Assembly: GCA_016781115.1 (NCBI GenBank)
Contig: JADDQX010000002.1
Span: 1 to 37,816, forward strand
Origin: Actinomycetota bacterium
GTDB lineage: Bacteria > Actinomycetota > CADDZG01 > WHSQ01
DNA: 37,816 bases
Direction: 5' to 3'
Position numbers and translations under genes: made by a program
Shown: piece by piece, positions 6,766 to 14,682 of the stretch
How positions within the stretch are numbered: position 1 is the first letter of the stretch
Layout of the letters: the number at the start of each line of letters is the position of its first letter
Notes under the pieces: model-generated
Database searches by the model: none
What the model was told of the DNA's origin: nothing
Seen by the model: the letters and a program-made list of their open reading frames with translations, nothing else

Positions 6766-8318
6766 GCCTTCAAGGTTCGCCGGAGCGGCGCCAGGACCCT
6801 GCTCCGACGTTCTGAGGTCAAGAACCTACGCAGGGACGTAGTCCAGCTAGCAGAGAAGGCGTAGGAGGCGGCGGCTCCTGCTACGGCTACGTAAACGGCG
6901 AGGTTGATCCCGAAGTGCAGCAGAACGAGGTCCACGTGCGCTCCCGCGAGCCCGGGGTTAACCTTGGCGCCGCCCTGCAGGTGCTGGAGCAGCTTCACCG
7001 AGTGTTCGACCATGTGATAGCTCTGCAGGGCGACGGCGGCGCCCAGCAGAGCATCTCCGGCCCGGATCTCCCCTCGCGGCCGCCAGCCGCGGGCGCGACC
7101 CGCGGCCACCGCAGCGATCCCGACCAAGACGGCCGCGTTGTAGACGAAGTGGATCCATTCCGCCTCGACGGACGGTCCCACTATCCCGCCCTTGCTGGGG
7201 ACGCCGTCGATGTGCACCCGATACACCTGCAGAGCGTGCTCTACCAGGTGGAAGCTCTGCACGGCCAGCCCAACGACGAACAGCGGAACCACGTACCGAG
7301 CGGGATCCGACGGGTTCCGCCGAGCTCCGGCCGACAGGCGGTCGAGTGCCCAGCGCGATCCGCGCGTCACCAGGAACAACACGAGCAGCGCCAGCAAAGC
7401 CGTGGCGACGATGTTCGGAACCGCCCGCCATCCTCGCCCGAGCTCGAACGGAGACCGGTCCCGCACCAGAGAGTGCACGAATGTTCCGACCCCGCCCGCC
7501 TCACCCGCGAGCGAGTCGTTGTTCGTGGACGCGCGGGACCGGTAGTTCACCGCAAGTCCCCAACCAGCCTGCGATCCGACACCGGCCTCGGCCACCTGGT
7601 TCACCTCGTTGCCCGAGAACTCACACATCGACATGTCGCCGCAATAGAGCCCCGCCCCAGCAGCGTCTTCGACGAGGTTGCTCCTGGCGATGCCGTGGCT
7701 CATCTCGGTGATGGCGACCGCGCGCATCGTGGTCCCCCTGACGATGTTGCGGGAGAACTCGACCTCGGCGACGTGGGAGACGATGCCCTCCTGACCTCCC
7801 TCGACCAGCGAGTTCTCGACCACCGTCCGCGGATGGTTGTCGGCGTAGCGGACCTCGATGCCCTGCGCGTACTCGCTGATCATGTTGGTGATCCGGGCGC
7901 CGCTGATCCGCGCAGATGCATCCACGACCTCTATCCCGTGCAGCCGCGCCCCGGTGACCGTGACGTCTTCTAGGACCACGTCCTCGGCCTCGCGAACGGT
8001 GATCCCCTGGACCGCGCCTTCCACCACGAGCCCCTGAACGTGGACGTCGTCGGCGGTGATGGTCAACGCCGCTTCGACCGAGGGTCGAACCGCGAGCACG
8101 GCACCGGAGTCGGCCTCGAGCGTCAGCTTCTTGTCGATGACGATGGGGCCCGTGTGCACCCCGGGCTCTAATCGCACTACAGAACCAGCGCCGGCGTCTG
8201 CGACGGCGTCTTGCATGGCAGTGCCCGCCGGAACCCGAACGGTGGTGGGACGAGAAGCCACCGTCACACCGGCCGCGACCGCGGCGAGGACCGCCGCAGC
8301 CGCCACCGCTCGCTTCAT
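6762..8318 (-). CDS. Beta-helix protein fused to a membrane domain with duplicated His/Glu motifs
   Basis: 518 residues. Residues 1–22 are a signal peptide or anchor. Residues about 25–270 form a right-handed parallel beta-helix of the NosD/CASH type (GSVVRLEPGVHTGPIVIDKK, then repeated I-x-V, A-x-I and G-I-x-V rungs; C226 and C232 may pair). Residues about 300–490 hold about five transmembrane helices. Within them is a clear internal duplication of period 78: Q354-S-F-H357-x-V-E360-H361…H390-F-x-x-N394 and Q432-S-Y-H435-x-V-E438-H439…H468-F-x-x-N472. Conserved His and Glu in membrane helices suggest metal or haem binding (inference). The start ATG overlaps the stop of the upstream permease (ATGA), and the stop overlaps the next gene the same way. 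The C-terminal codons 490–504 coincide with a copy of the 43-nt repeat. I know no characterised protein of this architecture. Confidence 0.85.
   Translation of the reverse strand: MKRAVAAAAVLAAVAAGVTVASRPTTVRVPAGTAMQDAVADAGAGSVVRLEPGVHTGPIVIDKKLTLEADSGAVLAVRPSVEAALTITADDVHVQGLVVEGAVQGITVREAEDVVLEDVTVTGARLHGIEVVDASARISGARITNMISEYAQGIEVRYADNHPRTVVENSLVEGGQEGIVSHVAEVEFSRNIVRGTTMRAVAITEMSHGIARSNLVEDAAGAGLYCGDMSMCEFSGNEVNQVAEAGVGSQAGWGLAVNYRSRASTNNDSLAGEAGGVGTFVHSLVRDRSPFELGRGWRAVPNIVATALLALLVLFLVTRGSRWALDRLSAGARRNPSDPARYVVPLFVVGLAVQSFHLVEHALQVYRVHIDGVPSKGGIVGPSVEAEWIHFVYNAAVLVGIAAVAAGRARGWRPRGEIRAGDALLGAAVALQSYHMVEHSVKLLQHLQGGAKVNPGLAGAHVDLVLLHFGINLAVYVAVAGAAASYAFSASWTTSLRRFLTSERRSRVLAPLRRTLKA
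6809..6851 (-). repeat. 43-nt dispersed repeat, copy 4, inside the beta-helix/membrane gene
   Basis: On the minus strand it starts GCTAGCTGGACTACGT and ends TGACCTCAGAAC; 34 of 43 positions match copy 1. It encodes residues 490–504 of the beta-helix/membrane protein, just after the last transmembrane helix. The internal hairpin seen in the other copies is not kept here. Confidence 0.6.
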
Positions 8319-9202
8319 TTGACTGACCCGGCCAGCAATCCCTGAACGAAGTAGCGCTGGAAAGCGAAGAACACGATCAACGGGACGATCATCGACAGGA
8401 AGGCTGCGGGAGCGATGATGTCGAGGTTCGCGCCGAAGGTACGCAGCTCCTGCTGGATCGCAACGGTGATCGGGATCGCGTCGGACGCGGTGAAGGTCAG
8501 CGCCACCAGCAGGTCGTTCCAGGTCCAGAGGAACTGGAATATCAACAGCGAGGCGATCGCCGGCATCCCCAACGGCAAGACGATCCTTGTGAAGATCCCG
8601 AGCTCGGAGGCGCCATCGATTCGCGCCGCTTCCAACAGCTCGGTCGGGATCCCGATGAAGAAGTTCCGCAGCAGGAAGATCGCGAACGGCAACCCGAACG
8701 CGATGTGGAAGAAGACGGCGGCGGGAATGGTCCCGAAGATGCCGAGGTTGCCGAAGAGGCGCGACACCGGCAGCAGAGCCATCTGCAACGGGACGATCAA
8801 CAACGCCACGATCAGAAGGAACAACGGCTCGCGGCCTTTGAAGTCGATCCACGCGAACGCGTACGCCGCGAGAGCCGCTATGAGAACGACGAGCAGAGAC
8901 GCGGGCACCGTGATGTAGAGCGTGTTGAAGAGAGCCTGGACCAGAGATTCGTTCGCGAGCACCTCCTTGTACGGCTCCAGCGTGAGCTGGCGCGGCTCCG
9001 TAAACACCGTCCACCAGCCACTCTCGGCGCTCGCTGCAGAAGAACGGAAGCTGGTGATGAGAAGCCCGAAGGTCGGCGTCAACCAGAACAGCGCCATTAA
9101 GAGCAGGAAGAGGTGAAGCGGACCGCGTCCCAACGCGCGGCCGACGCGGCCGAGGCGCGAGCGCGAGCCTTCCCCCGGAAGCCTCTCCGCCGCCGCGGCC
9201 AT
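8315..9202 (-). CDS. ABC transporter permease, MalG type
   Basis: 295 residues. Six transmembrane helices with the inner-membrane permease EAA loop (LLEAARIDGASELGIFTRIV, just before LPLGMPA), which contacts the ATPase. The family is CUT1 (binding-protein-dependent sugar, polyol or glycerol-3-phosphate import). The start at 9202 overlaps the stop of the first permease by one base (TGATG), which favours this start over the longer open frame. It pairs with the first permease, the lipoprotein and the ATPase encoded upstream. Its stop forms an ATGA overlap with the beta-helix gene, which ties that gene to the transporter. Confidence 0.93.
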   Translation of the reverse strand: MAAAAERLPGEGSRSRLGRVGRALGRGPLHLFLLLMALFWLTPTFGLLITSFRSSAASAESGWWTVFTEPRQLTLEPYKEVLANESLVQALFNTLYITVPASLLVVLIAALAAYAFAWIDFKGREPLFLLIVALLIVPLQMALLPVSRLFGNLGIFGTIPAAVFFHIAFGLPFAIFLLRNFFIGIPTELLEAARIDGASELGIFTRIVLPLGMPAIASLLIFQFLWTWNDLLVALTFTASDAIPITVAIQQELRTFGANLDIIAPAAFLSMIVPLIVFFAFQRYFVQGLLAGSVK

Positions 9203-10545
9203 CAGTTCTCTCTCCGGAAACGCCGGATGTTGATGAACATCACCGGGATCACGAGGATGAACAGCAACACCGCCACCGCGCTGCCGACGCCGTACTGACG
9301 GCTGCTGAACGTCGTCTTGAACATCTCGAGCGCGATCACGTTCGCCTCGTCTTGTGAGGCCCCCGGCGCCGTCACGAGAACGATGTCGAAGATCTTCAAA
9401 ACGTTGATGACCATGGTCACGAAGACGACACCGAGCACGGGGGCGAGCAAGGGCAAGGTCACGTGACGGAAGGTCTGCCACTCGTTGGCGCCGTCGACGC
9501 GCGCCGCCTCCAGCACGTCACGCGGGAGCGCCGCGAGGCCGGCCCCGATCACGACGACCGCGAAGCCCGCCCACATCCACGAGAACGCGCCGATGATCGC
9601 GGGGGTCACCAGGTTGGGACCGAGCCAGTCGACCCCGGCGAAACCCTGGGCGAACGTGGACTCCGCGACCTGCGCCTTGAATGGTCCTTCGCCGAGCCCC
9701 GAGAACGTGACGCTCCCGTCACTGCCGGTCGTTCCGCTGGCCACGACCTCACCGGTAGCCGACAGCACCTCGACGTCCGCCCCCGGGAGGCCGATCTCTC
9801 CTTGTTCCAGCTCGCCTGGGACGCCACCGCCGGGCTTGAAGTCTCGCCACACGACGACCCCCAGTCCGTCCGCCGGGGCTTGGGGCGCCGCCGCTTGTAC
9901 CGAGTCCGCGGGTACATCGTCCTCCGCCACCGCGGTGAGGCCGATCAAGGCACTTTCTCCCGCGGTGAACTCTTCGGTCGTCACGATGGGCGCCCCCGGC
10001 TTCGCCTGCTCGAGCGGCACGTCCGGCAGCACCTTCGCGTCGGGGTAGGCGCCGGGCCCGTTGAAGGTGTTGTAGACGAGACCGGTAGCGGCGTTGATGA
10101 AACCGAGCTCGGGCGAGGGCTCGTACATCACGCGCCAGATCACACCCGTGGCCAAGAACGAGATCGCCATAGGCATGAAGACGATGATCTTGATCGCGGT
10201 CGAGTACCTCACCCTCTCAGTGAGGATCGCGAACATCAGGCCGAGCGCCGTGATGATCGCTGGCGCCGTTGCCACCCAGATGAAGTTGTTCTTGATCGCG
10301 GTCTTGATGCGCTCGGTCTCTGCGACTGCCTTGTAGTTGTCGACGCCGACGAAAGCGCCCGCCTCGCTCCGGAAGCTCTGCCCGACGGTGTCGAGGGTCG
10401 GGTAGATGACGAGCGCTCCGACGAACAACAACGCAGGCCCGAGGAACAGGACGGCCATCCACCTCCTGGCCCCTCCAGGAGGTGGCTTTAGCTCCAGCCG
10501 GGTCCGGGATCTCGCGCCGGCGCCGGCCGCGGCAGTGCTAGCCAT
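9202..10545 (-). CDS. ABC transporter permease, MalF type, with large extracytoplasmic insert
   Basis: 447 residues, much longer than the roughly 300 usual for this family. Helices at about 29–50, 85–108, 116–140, 312–336, 365–390 and 420–441; EAA loop at 346–369 (LEAARVDGANEWQTFRHVTL). The extra 135 residues (about 165–300) sit between helices 3 and 4, on the outer face. They are acidic and Pro/Ala-rich, and residues 245–295 (GLPGADVEVLSATGEVVASG, then DGSVTFSGL) look like a carboxypeptidase-regulatory or SpaA-type beta-sandwich. E. coli MalF also carries a periplasmic P2 domain, which contacts the binding protein, but not of this sequence type. Start ATG at 10545 with GGGAGAG upstream; 17 bases after the lipoprotein gene. 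Confidence 0.92.
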   Translation of the reverse strand: MASTAAAGAGARSRTRLELKPPPGGARRWMAVLFLGPALLFVGALVIYPTLDTVGQSFRSEAGAFVGVDNYKAVAETERIKTAIKNNFIWVATAPAIITALGLMFAILTERVRYSTAIKIIVFMPMAISFLATGVIWRVMYEPSPELGFINAATGLVYNTFNGPGAYPDAKVLPDVPLEQAKPGAPIVTTEEFTAGESALIGLTAVAEDDVPADSVQAAAPQAPADGLGVVVWRDFKPGGGVPGELEQGEIGLPGADVEVLSATGEVVASGTTGSDGSVTFSGLGEGPFKAQVAESTFAQGFAGVDWLGPNLVTPAIIGAFSWMWAGFAVVVIGAGLAALPRDVLEAARVDGANEWQTFRHVTLPLLAPVLGVVFVTMVINVLKIFDIVLVTAPGASQDEANVIALEMFKTTFSSRQYGVGSAVAVLLFILVIPVMFINIRRFRREN

Positions 10546-10562
10546 GAGCTTGTCTCTCCCCT

Positions 10563-11876
10563 CTAGGACTGCTTCTTGAAGGCCTTCGCCGCGTCTTTCT
10601 CGAGCGCGGCCGCTATGCCCTCGGCGTCGTCGGGGTTCTTCAAGAAATCCTGGAAGCGCAACCACAACCCGCGTCCCGTCGTGCCGCCGAACTCGGGCGG
10701 TTGCAGGTCGGACAGGTCGAACCTGATCGCCTCCGCCGTCGCGATCGCCTCGCCCGAACGCTGCGTGATCTCGTCCGGGTAGACGCCGGTGTCGAGGTTC
10801 TGGTTCGCCGAGGTGAAGCCGCCACGCTCCGCCCATACTTGCGCCGCCTCGGGCGTGGCGAGATACGCGAGGAAATCCTGCGCCGCCTCGTTGTCCGTCA
10901 GCGCGACCGCGGCGTCACCACCACCTACCACCGCGGGCTCCGAGCCATCGATCGCTGGGAAATCGAAAAAGTCGAAGTCGGTGCCGGCCTTCGCACCGGC
11001 CTCCTCAGTGATCACGCCCGGAACGAAGTCACCCTCGTACACGGTCGCCGCGGCCGGATCCTTCGTGAAAACCTGGTTGACCGACGTCGTGAAGTCCGTC
11101 TGCAGCGCGCCCTCTCTGCCACCCGCGAGGTTTGCCTCGTCGCCGACGAGCTCCGCGAACGTCTCCAGCGCCTCGATCACGCTGTCGTCGGTCCACGGGA
11201 TCTCGTGGTTTGCCAGCTGGTCGTACATCTCTGGGCCGGCCGTGCGGATGTAGATGTTCTCGAACCAGTCGGTGAGGGTCCAGCCATCGGCGCCGCCCAT
11301 CGACACCCAGGGAACACCGGATGCGTTCACCGTCTTAGCGGTTTGCAGCATCTCGTCCCAGTCCGCAGGAGGCTCCACGCCCGCCTGCTCGAAAACCTCG
11401 ATGTTGTACCACCAGGTCGACTTGTTCGACACCTTGAAGTAGACGCCGTAGAGGGTTCCGTCGACAGAGCCCAGCTCCGCCCACACCGGAGCGAAGTTCT
11501 CCGCCAGCGCGGCCGAGACCTCTTCGTTGGCCTCGATCACGGAACCGTCGTCCGCGAGGCTACGAACCAGGCCCGGCTGCGCGATCAGCGCCACGTCCGG
11601 CGGACTTCCGCCCTCGATCTTGTTGCCGAGGAACGCGGCCATGTCGTCGCCCGCGGAGGTGAACGAAGCCTCGTGCCCGCTTGCCTCCGAGAATGCATCC
11701 AGCACGGCCTGGAAGCTCTTCTTCTCCTCGCCCGTGAAGACCGCGGCAACCTCGATCGAACCTCCGCCTTCGGCTTCGGCCTCGTCCGCCTCTTGTTGCG
11801 GCGCCGGGACCTCCCCGGTGGAGCACGCGACTGCAAGCATCATCAGCACAACCAACATCACCAGGTAACGACGCAA
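10563..11876 (-). CDS. ABC transporter sugar-binding lipoprotein
   Basis: An extracellular solute-binding protein of family 1 (CUT1), 437 residues from the TTG at 11876. I prefer this start because AAGGGGG lies 6 bases upstream and it gives a compact signal peptide (RRYLVMLVVLMMLAVAC) with the lipid-attachment Cys in LAVAC. A GTG at 11900 in the same frame would add eight charged residues. The mature protein has an acidic linker and the two-lobe pattern (IEVAAVFTGEEKKSFQAVLD; PDVALIAQPG; LYGVYFKVSNKSTWWYN; SMGGADGWTLTDWF). Many Trp and acidic residues fit a sugar-binding cleft. It delivers substrate to the two permeases encoded just downstream. The exact sugar is not readable. Confidence 0.92.
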   Translation of the reverse strand: MRRYLVMLVVLMMLAVACSTGEVPAPQQEADEAEAEGGGSIEVAAVFTGEEKKSFQAVLDAFSEASGHEASFTSAGDDMAAFLGNKIEGGSPPDVALIAQPGLVRSLADDGSVIEANEEVSAALAENFAPVWAELGSVDGTLYGVYFKVSNKSTWWYNIEVFEQAGVEPPADWDEMLQTAKTVNASGVPWVSMGGADGWTLTDWFENIYIRTAGPEMYDQLANHEIPWTDDSVIEALETFAELVGDEANLAGGREGALQTDFTTSVNQVFTKDPAAATVYEGDFVPGVITEEAGAKAGTDFDFFDFPAIDGSEPAVVGGGDAAVALTDNEAAQDFLAYLATPEAAQVWAERGGFTSANQNLDTGVYPDEITQRSGEAIATAEAIRFDLSDLQPPEFGGTTGRGLWLRFQDFLKNPDDAEGIAAALEKDAAKAFKKQS

Positions 11877-11912
11877 CTGTGTCCCCCTTCGCTCGTCCAC
11901 GTGCTGACCTTC

Positions 11913-13121
11913 CTAACCTCCGTAGATCCCAGATCCGGTTGCAGGATCGAAGAAGTGCAACTGCGCGGTGTCCACCGCAAGCTCGACCTCCTTACCGCGA
12001 GCAACGTCCGCCTTTGGGTCGACCTCGGCGACGAACTCCGAGCGTCCCGCGTCGCCGTTCTCCTCGAATCGACCCACCTCGACGGCGCCGGTGTCGACCG
12101 CGAGCTCTTTGATCTCCTCCGTCTGGACGCGCGGAGCATCGACCGTGAAGTGGACGAGCGTTTGGGTTCCAAGGGCTTCCACGAGGTCGACCGAGGCGCG
12201 CAGACGGCTCTGGCTGCCGGCAGGAGCGAATCCGGCTTCTTCGAAGTCCTGTGGGCGAAGCCCGACGATGACCTCTTGGTCGAAGAACCTCTGTAGCTCC
12301 GAGCGGGTGGCCAACGCTTCCTTGGAGATATCGAGCTGCTGACTGCCGATCGAGACGGACGCTCCTCCATCTCGTCGCTCGAGCTTGCTCGCGACGAAGT
12401 TCATGGCCGGGCTCCCGATGAACCCCGCGACGAACAGGTTCACGGGCCGGCCGAACAGCTCCTGTGGCGATCCGACCTGCTGTAGCTGACCCTTGCGAAG
12501 GACCGCAACGCGGTCGCCCATCGTCATCGCCTCGACCTGGTCGTGCGTTACGTAGATCGTGGTGACGTCTAGGTCCGCCTGGATGCGAGCGATCTCCGCC
12601 CTCATCTGAACGCGAAGCTTCGCGTCGAGATTGGACAGAGGTTCGTCCATCAAGAAGGCTTGAGGCTCGCGCACGATCGCGCGGCCCATCGCGACGCGCT
12701 GCCGTTGTCCCCCCGACAGCGCCTTCGGCTTGCGGTCGAGGAACTCCTCGAGCCCCAGTATGCGCGCCGCGTGCTGGACGCGCCTGTCCATCTCGGCGCG
12801 TTCCACCTTCGCGAGCTTCAAACCGAACGCCATGTTGTCGCGCACCGTCATGTGTGGGTAGAGCGCGTAGTTCTGGAACACCATGGCGATGTCGCGGTCC
12901 TTGGGCGGCATGTCGTTGACGACGCGGTCGCCGATCTTGATCTCGCCGTCGGTGATGGCCTCGAGCCCGGCGATCATCCGCAGCGCCGTGGACTTCCCAC
13001 AACCCGAAGGACCGACGAACACCATGAACTCGCCGTCTTTGATGTTCAGATCCAGTGCGTCCACCGCTGGTGGTCCCGACGCGTAGCGCTTGGTTACTTC
13101 GTGAAGCACGATCTGAGCCAC
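11913..13121 (-). CDS. ABC transporter ATPase (MalK/UgpC/MsmX type)
   Basis: 402 residues from the GTG at 13121, with a G-rich ribosome site upstream. Nucleotide-binding domain: Walker A GPSGCGKST, Q-loop FQNYALYPHMTV, signature LSGGQRQRVA, Walker B AFLMDEPLSNLD and H-loop YVTHDQVEAMT. The C-terminal 150 residues form the TOBE/MalK regulatory domain (VGLRPQDF…TLVHFTVDAPRV). It powers import by the downstream permeases and is the first gene of the operon. ATPases of this type can be shared between several CUT1 importers, but here the complete partner set follows directly. Confidence 0.95.
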   Translation of the reverse strand: MAQIVLHEVTKRYASGPPAVDALDLNIKDGEFMVFVGPSGCGKSTALRMIAGLEAITDGEIKIGDRVVNDMPPKDRDIAMVFQNYALYPHMTVRDNMAFGLKLAKVERAEMDRRVQHAARILGLEEFLDRKPKALSGGQRQRVAMGRAIVREPQAFLMDEPLSNLDAKLRVQMRAEIARIQADLDVTTIYVTHDQVEAMTMGDRVAVLRKGQLQQVGSPQELFGRPVNLFVAGFIGSPAMNFVASKLERRDGGASVSIGSQQLDISKEALATRSELQRFFDQEVIVGLRPQDFEEAGFAPAGSQSRLRASVDLVEALGTQTLVHFTVDAPRVQTEEIKELAVDTGAVEVGRFEENGDAGRSEFVAEVDPKADVARGKEVELAVDTAQLHFFDPATGSGIYGG

Positions 13122-13161
13122 CGACTGGATCCCCCCGCTCGGCTACTGGTCGCTCGACCCT

Positions 13162-13184
13162 ATACCCGACGAACGGGGCATAAC
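13162..13184 (-). promoter_or_regulatory. Possible stress-sigma-type promoter of the ABC operon
   Basis: On the minus strand GGGTAT (13167 to 13162) is preceded at 13 bases by GTTA (13184 to 13181), about 40 bases ahead of the GTG at 13121. The -10 matches the SigB/SigF type; the -35 is only a partial match to GTTT. No clear sigma70 alternative was found in 13122–13322, and I see no other feature in that gap. Confidence 0.25.
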
Positions 13185-13322
13185 GCCCGACAGAGCCGCC
13201 ACGAAGAAGGTGTCGCAGGGGGCGCATCGGCGTCGGCGGAACCGGGCAGGGTGGCGCCACTTCGAAGAACTGCCTCCCTGAGCATCCTCGGCTTGACTCC
13301 CGCGAGACACTCAGCGGCCGCA

Positions 13323-14006
13323 TCACACCTGTTCGGCGACCCCCAACGTCTTGCAGGTAGGCGAGGTCTCTACCTCGTCCTTGTCGGGGAACGTCCCGAG
13401 CACGAAGTCGCCCGCGTGCATCGTCACGCCGAACCAGTACTTCTCGTTCTTGAAGTGATGCAGACGATGAGCCCTCCAGATGAATCTGTAGACCCTGGAG
13501 CGCGGTTGATAGCGCGAGTGGATCAGGTAGTGCGTCCACTCGTAGGTGAAGAGGATCGAGAGGCCCGTAGCCATTGTCGTGACTGCGAGCCTCACGGTCG
13601 GCATGACGAGGAGGTAGAGGACCGCGCTCACCGGGATCACCCGCATGAGGAACGGGAACGGGATGAAGATCCAATCGGTCCTGCGGGGATCTTTGTGGTG
13701 GGCGCGGTGCTTGCGCGCAACGACGGGATCCAGCTTCCGACCGAACACCTCCTTGGGCTTCCAGTGAAGGATGAAGACGTGAACCAGCCACTCGATGAAG
13801 GGCTCGGCGGCGATGAAGCCTGCGACGACGACGAGGTCCCACCAACTCCATCCGCCAAGGGCGAACCGAAGCAGCAGGACGCCTGCTAGGAAGCCTGCGA
13901 TCACCTTCGCGTTCTTGTGCGACCAGAAGAAGCGCCACTCCTCAGCCAGTGTGGTGGACCCCGACGTAGACGGACGTTGGACCTCGTTACCGGTAGCTAC
14001 GTCCAT
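13323..14006 (-). CDS. Fatty acid hydroxylase/sterol desaturase-family membrane protein
   Basis: 227 residues. The di-iron histidine boxes of the fatty-acid-hydroxylase superfamily are present in order: EWLVHVFILH, HRAHHKDP, EWTHYLIHS and HRLHHFKNE, spread between about four transmembrane helices. Known members are membrane oxygenases that hydroxylate or desaturate lipids, sterols or carotenoids with O2. The lipid substrate is unknown. The start ATG at 14006 has GAAAGGAC upstream. It stands alone on the minus strand, about 200 bases upstream of the ABC operon. Confidence 0.9.
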   Translation of the reverse strand: MDVATGNEVQRPSTSGSTTLAEEWRFFWSHKNAKVIAGFLAGVLLLRFALGGWSWWDLVVVAGFIAAEPFIEWLVHVFILHWKPKEVFGRKLDPVVARKHRAHHKDPRRTDWIFIPFPFLMRVIPVSAVLYLLVMPTVRLAVTTMATGLSILFTYEWTHYLIHSRYQPRSRVYRFIWRAHRLHHFKNEKYWFGVTMHAGDFVLGTFPDKDEVETSPTCKTLGVAEQV

Positions 14007-14155
14007 GGCCGTCCTTTCTCGGAGCGATCCAAGGAGCGTAGCCGACCGACGTCCACGAGGGCGGGTTGGCTAACTGTTCCGGCGCCTGACGAAGAACCAG
14101 ATCCCGCCCGCGATCAGGAGATGTCGCAGAAGACGACAGCTTGCATGTCGCTAGC

Positions 14156-14548
14156 TCAGGTGGTCGTGCGCTCGGCCTTGGCTTGGTCCTCCACGCAGAG
14201 CCGGGCGTGCGGTATGGCCTCGAGGCGGTCGCGCGCGATCGGTTGGTGACATGCCTCACACGTGCCGTAAGTGCCGTCGTCGATGCGAGCGAGCGCCAGC
14301 TCGATGTCCTCCAGCTCACTCGCGAACCCATCCGCGATGGACAGATCTTTCTCCCGCTCGAAGAGCTCAGTAGCGACATCCGCGGGGTGCTGATCGATCT
14401 GCGTGAGCTCCTGCAGCTCCGTCCTCTCCGATTCGTCGTCTGATGTCTCCTCCGCGATCCCCTCATGAAGGCGCGTCAGCCGATCCCTTTCCTCTTCCAG
14501 GCGCTGCCGGGCGCGCTCTATGAACTCCGCGTCGTCCACGTCGATCAC
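14156..14548 (-). CDS. DksA/TraR-family protein with incomplete zinc site
   Basis: 130 residues from the GTG at 14548, or 127 from the GTG at 14539; the second has GGAGG at a better distance and is my preference. The N-terminal 90 residues are an acidic coiled coil; the C-terminal region is the DksA/TraR zinc finger. Three of four zinc ligands are visible (C97, C100, C118), but the fourth position, residue 121, is Asp (L-C-V-E-D). Known role of DksA-like proteins: enter the RNA polymerase secondary channel and alter initiation. Some relatives lack Cys ligands and respond differently to zinc or oxidation. No operon partner is evident. Confidence 0.9.
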   Translation of the reverse strand: MIDVDDAEFIERARQRLEEERDRLTRLHEGIAEETSDDESERTELQELTQIDQHPADVATELFEREKDLSIADGFASELEDIELALARIDDGTYGTCEACHQPIARDRLEAIPHARLCVEDQAKAERTTT

Positions 14549-14682
14549 TCCTCCAACGGTTAGATGAGAACGAGGCCGTGACTCGCCGAACGCGCAGGAG
14601 CCGCGACCGGCTGGAGCCTCAACCGGGCATCACATACCCGAGCAGCCACGAGGCAAACGAGCGGCCCGGGGCCGCAGGACAG

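Noticed and set aside
14071..14130. Minus-strand stretch reading LLIAGGIWFFVRRRNS before a stop
   Set aside because: It looks like a membrane protein tail, but there is no start codon and an upstream stop leaves only about 24 codons.
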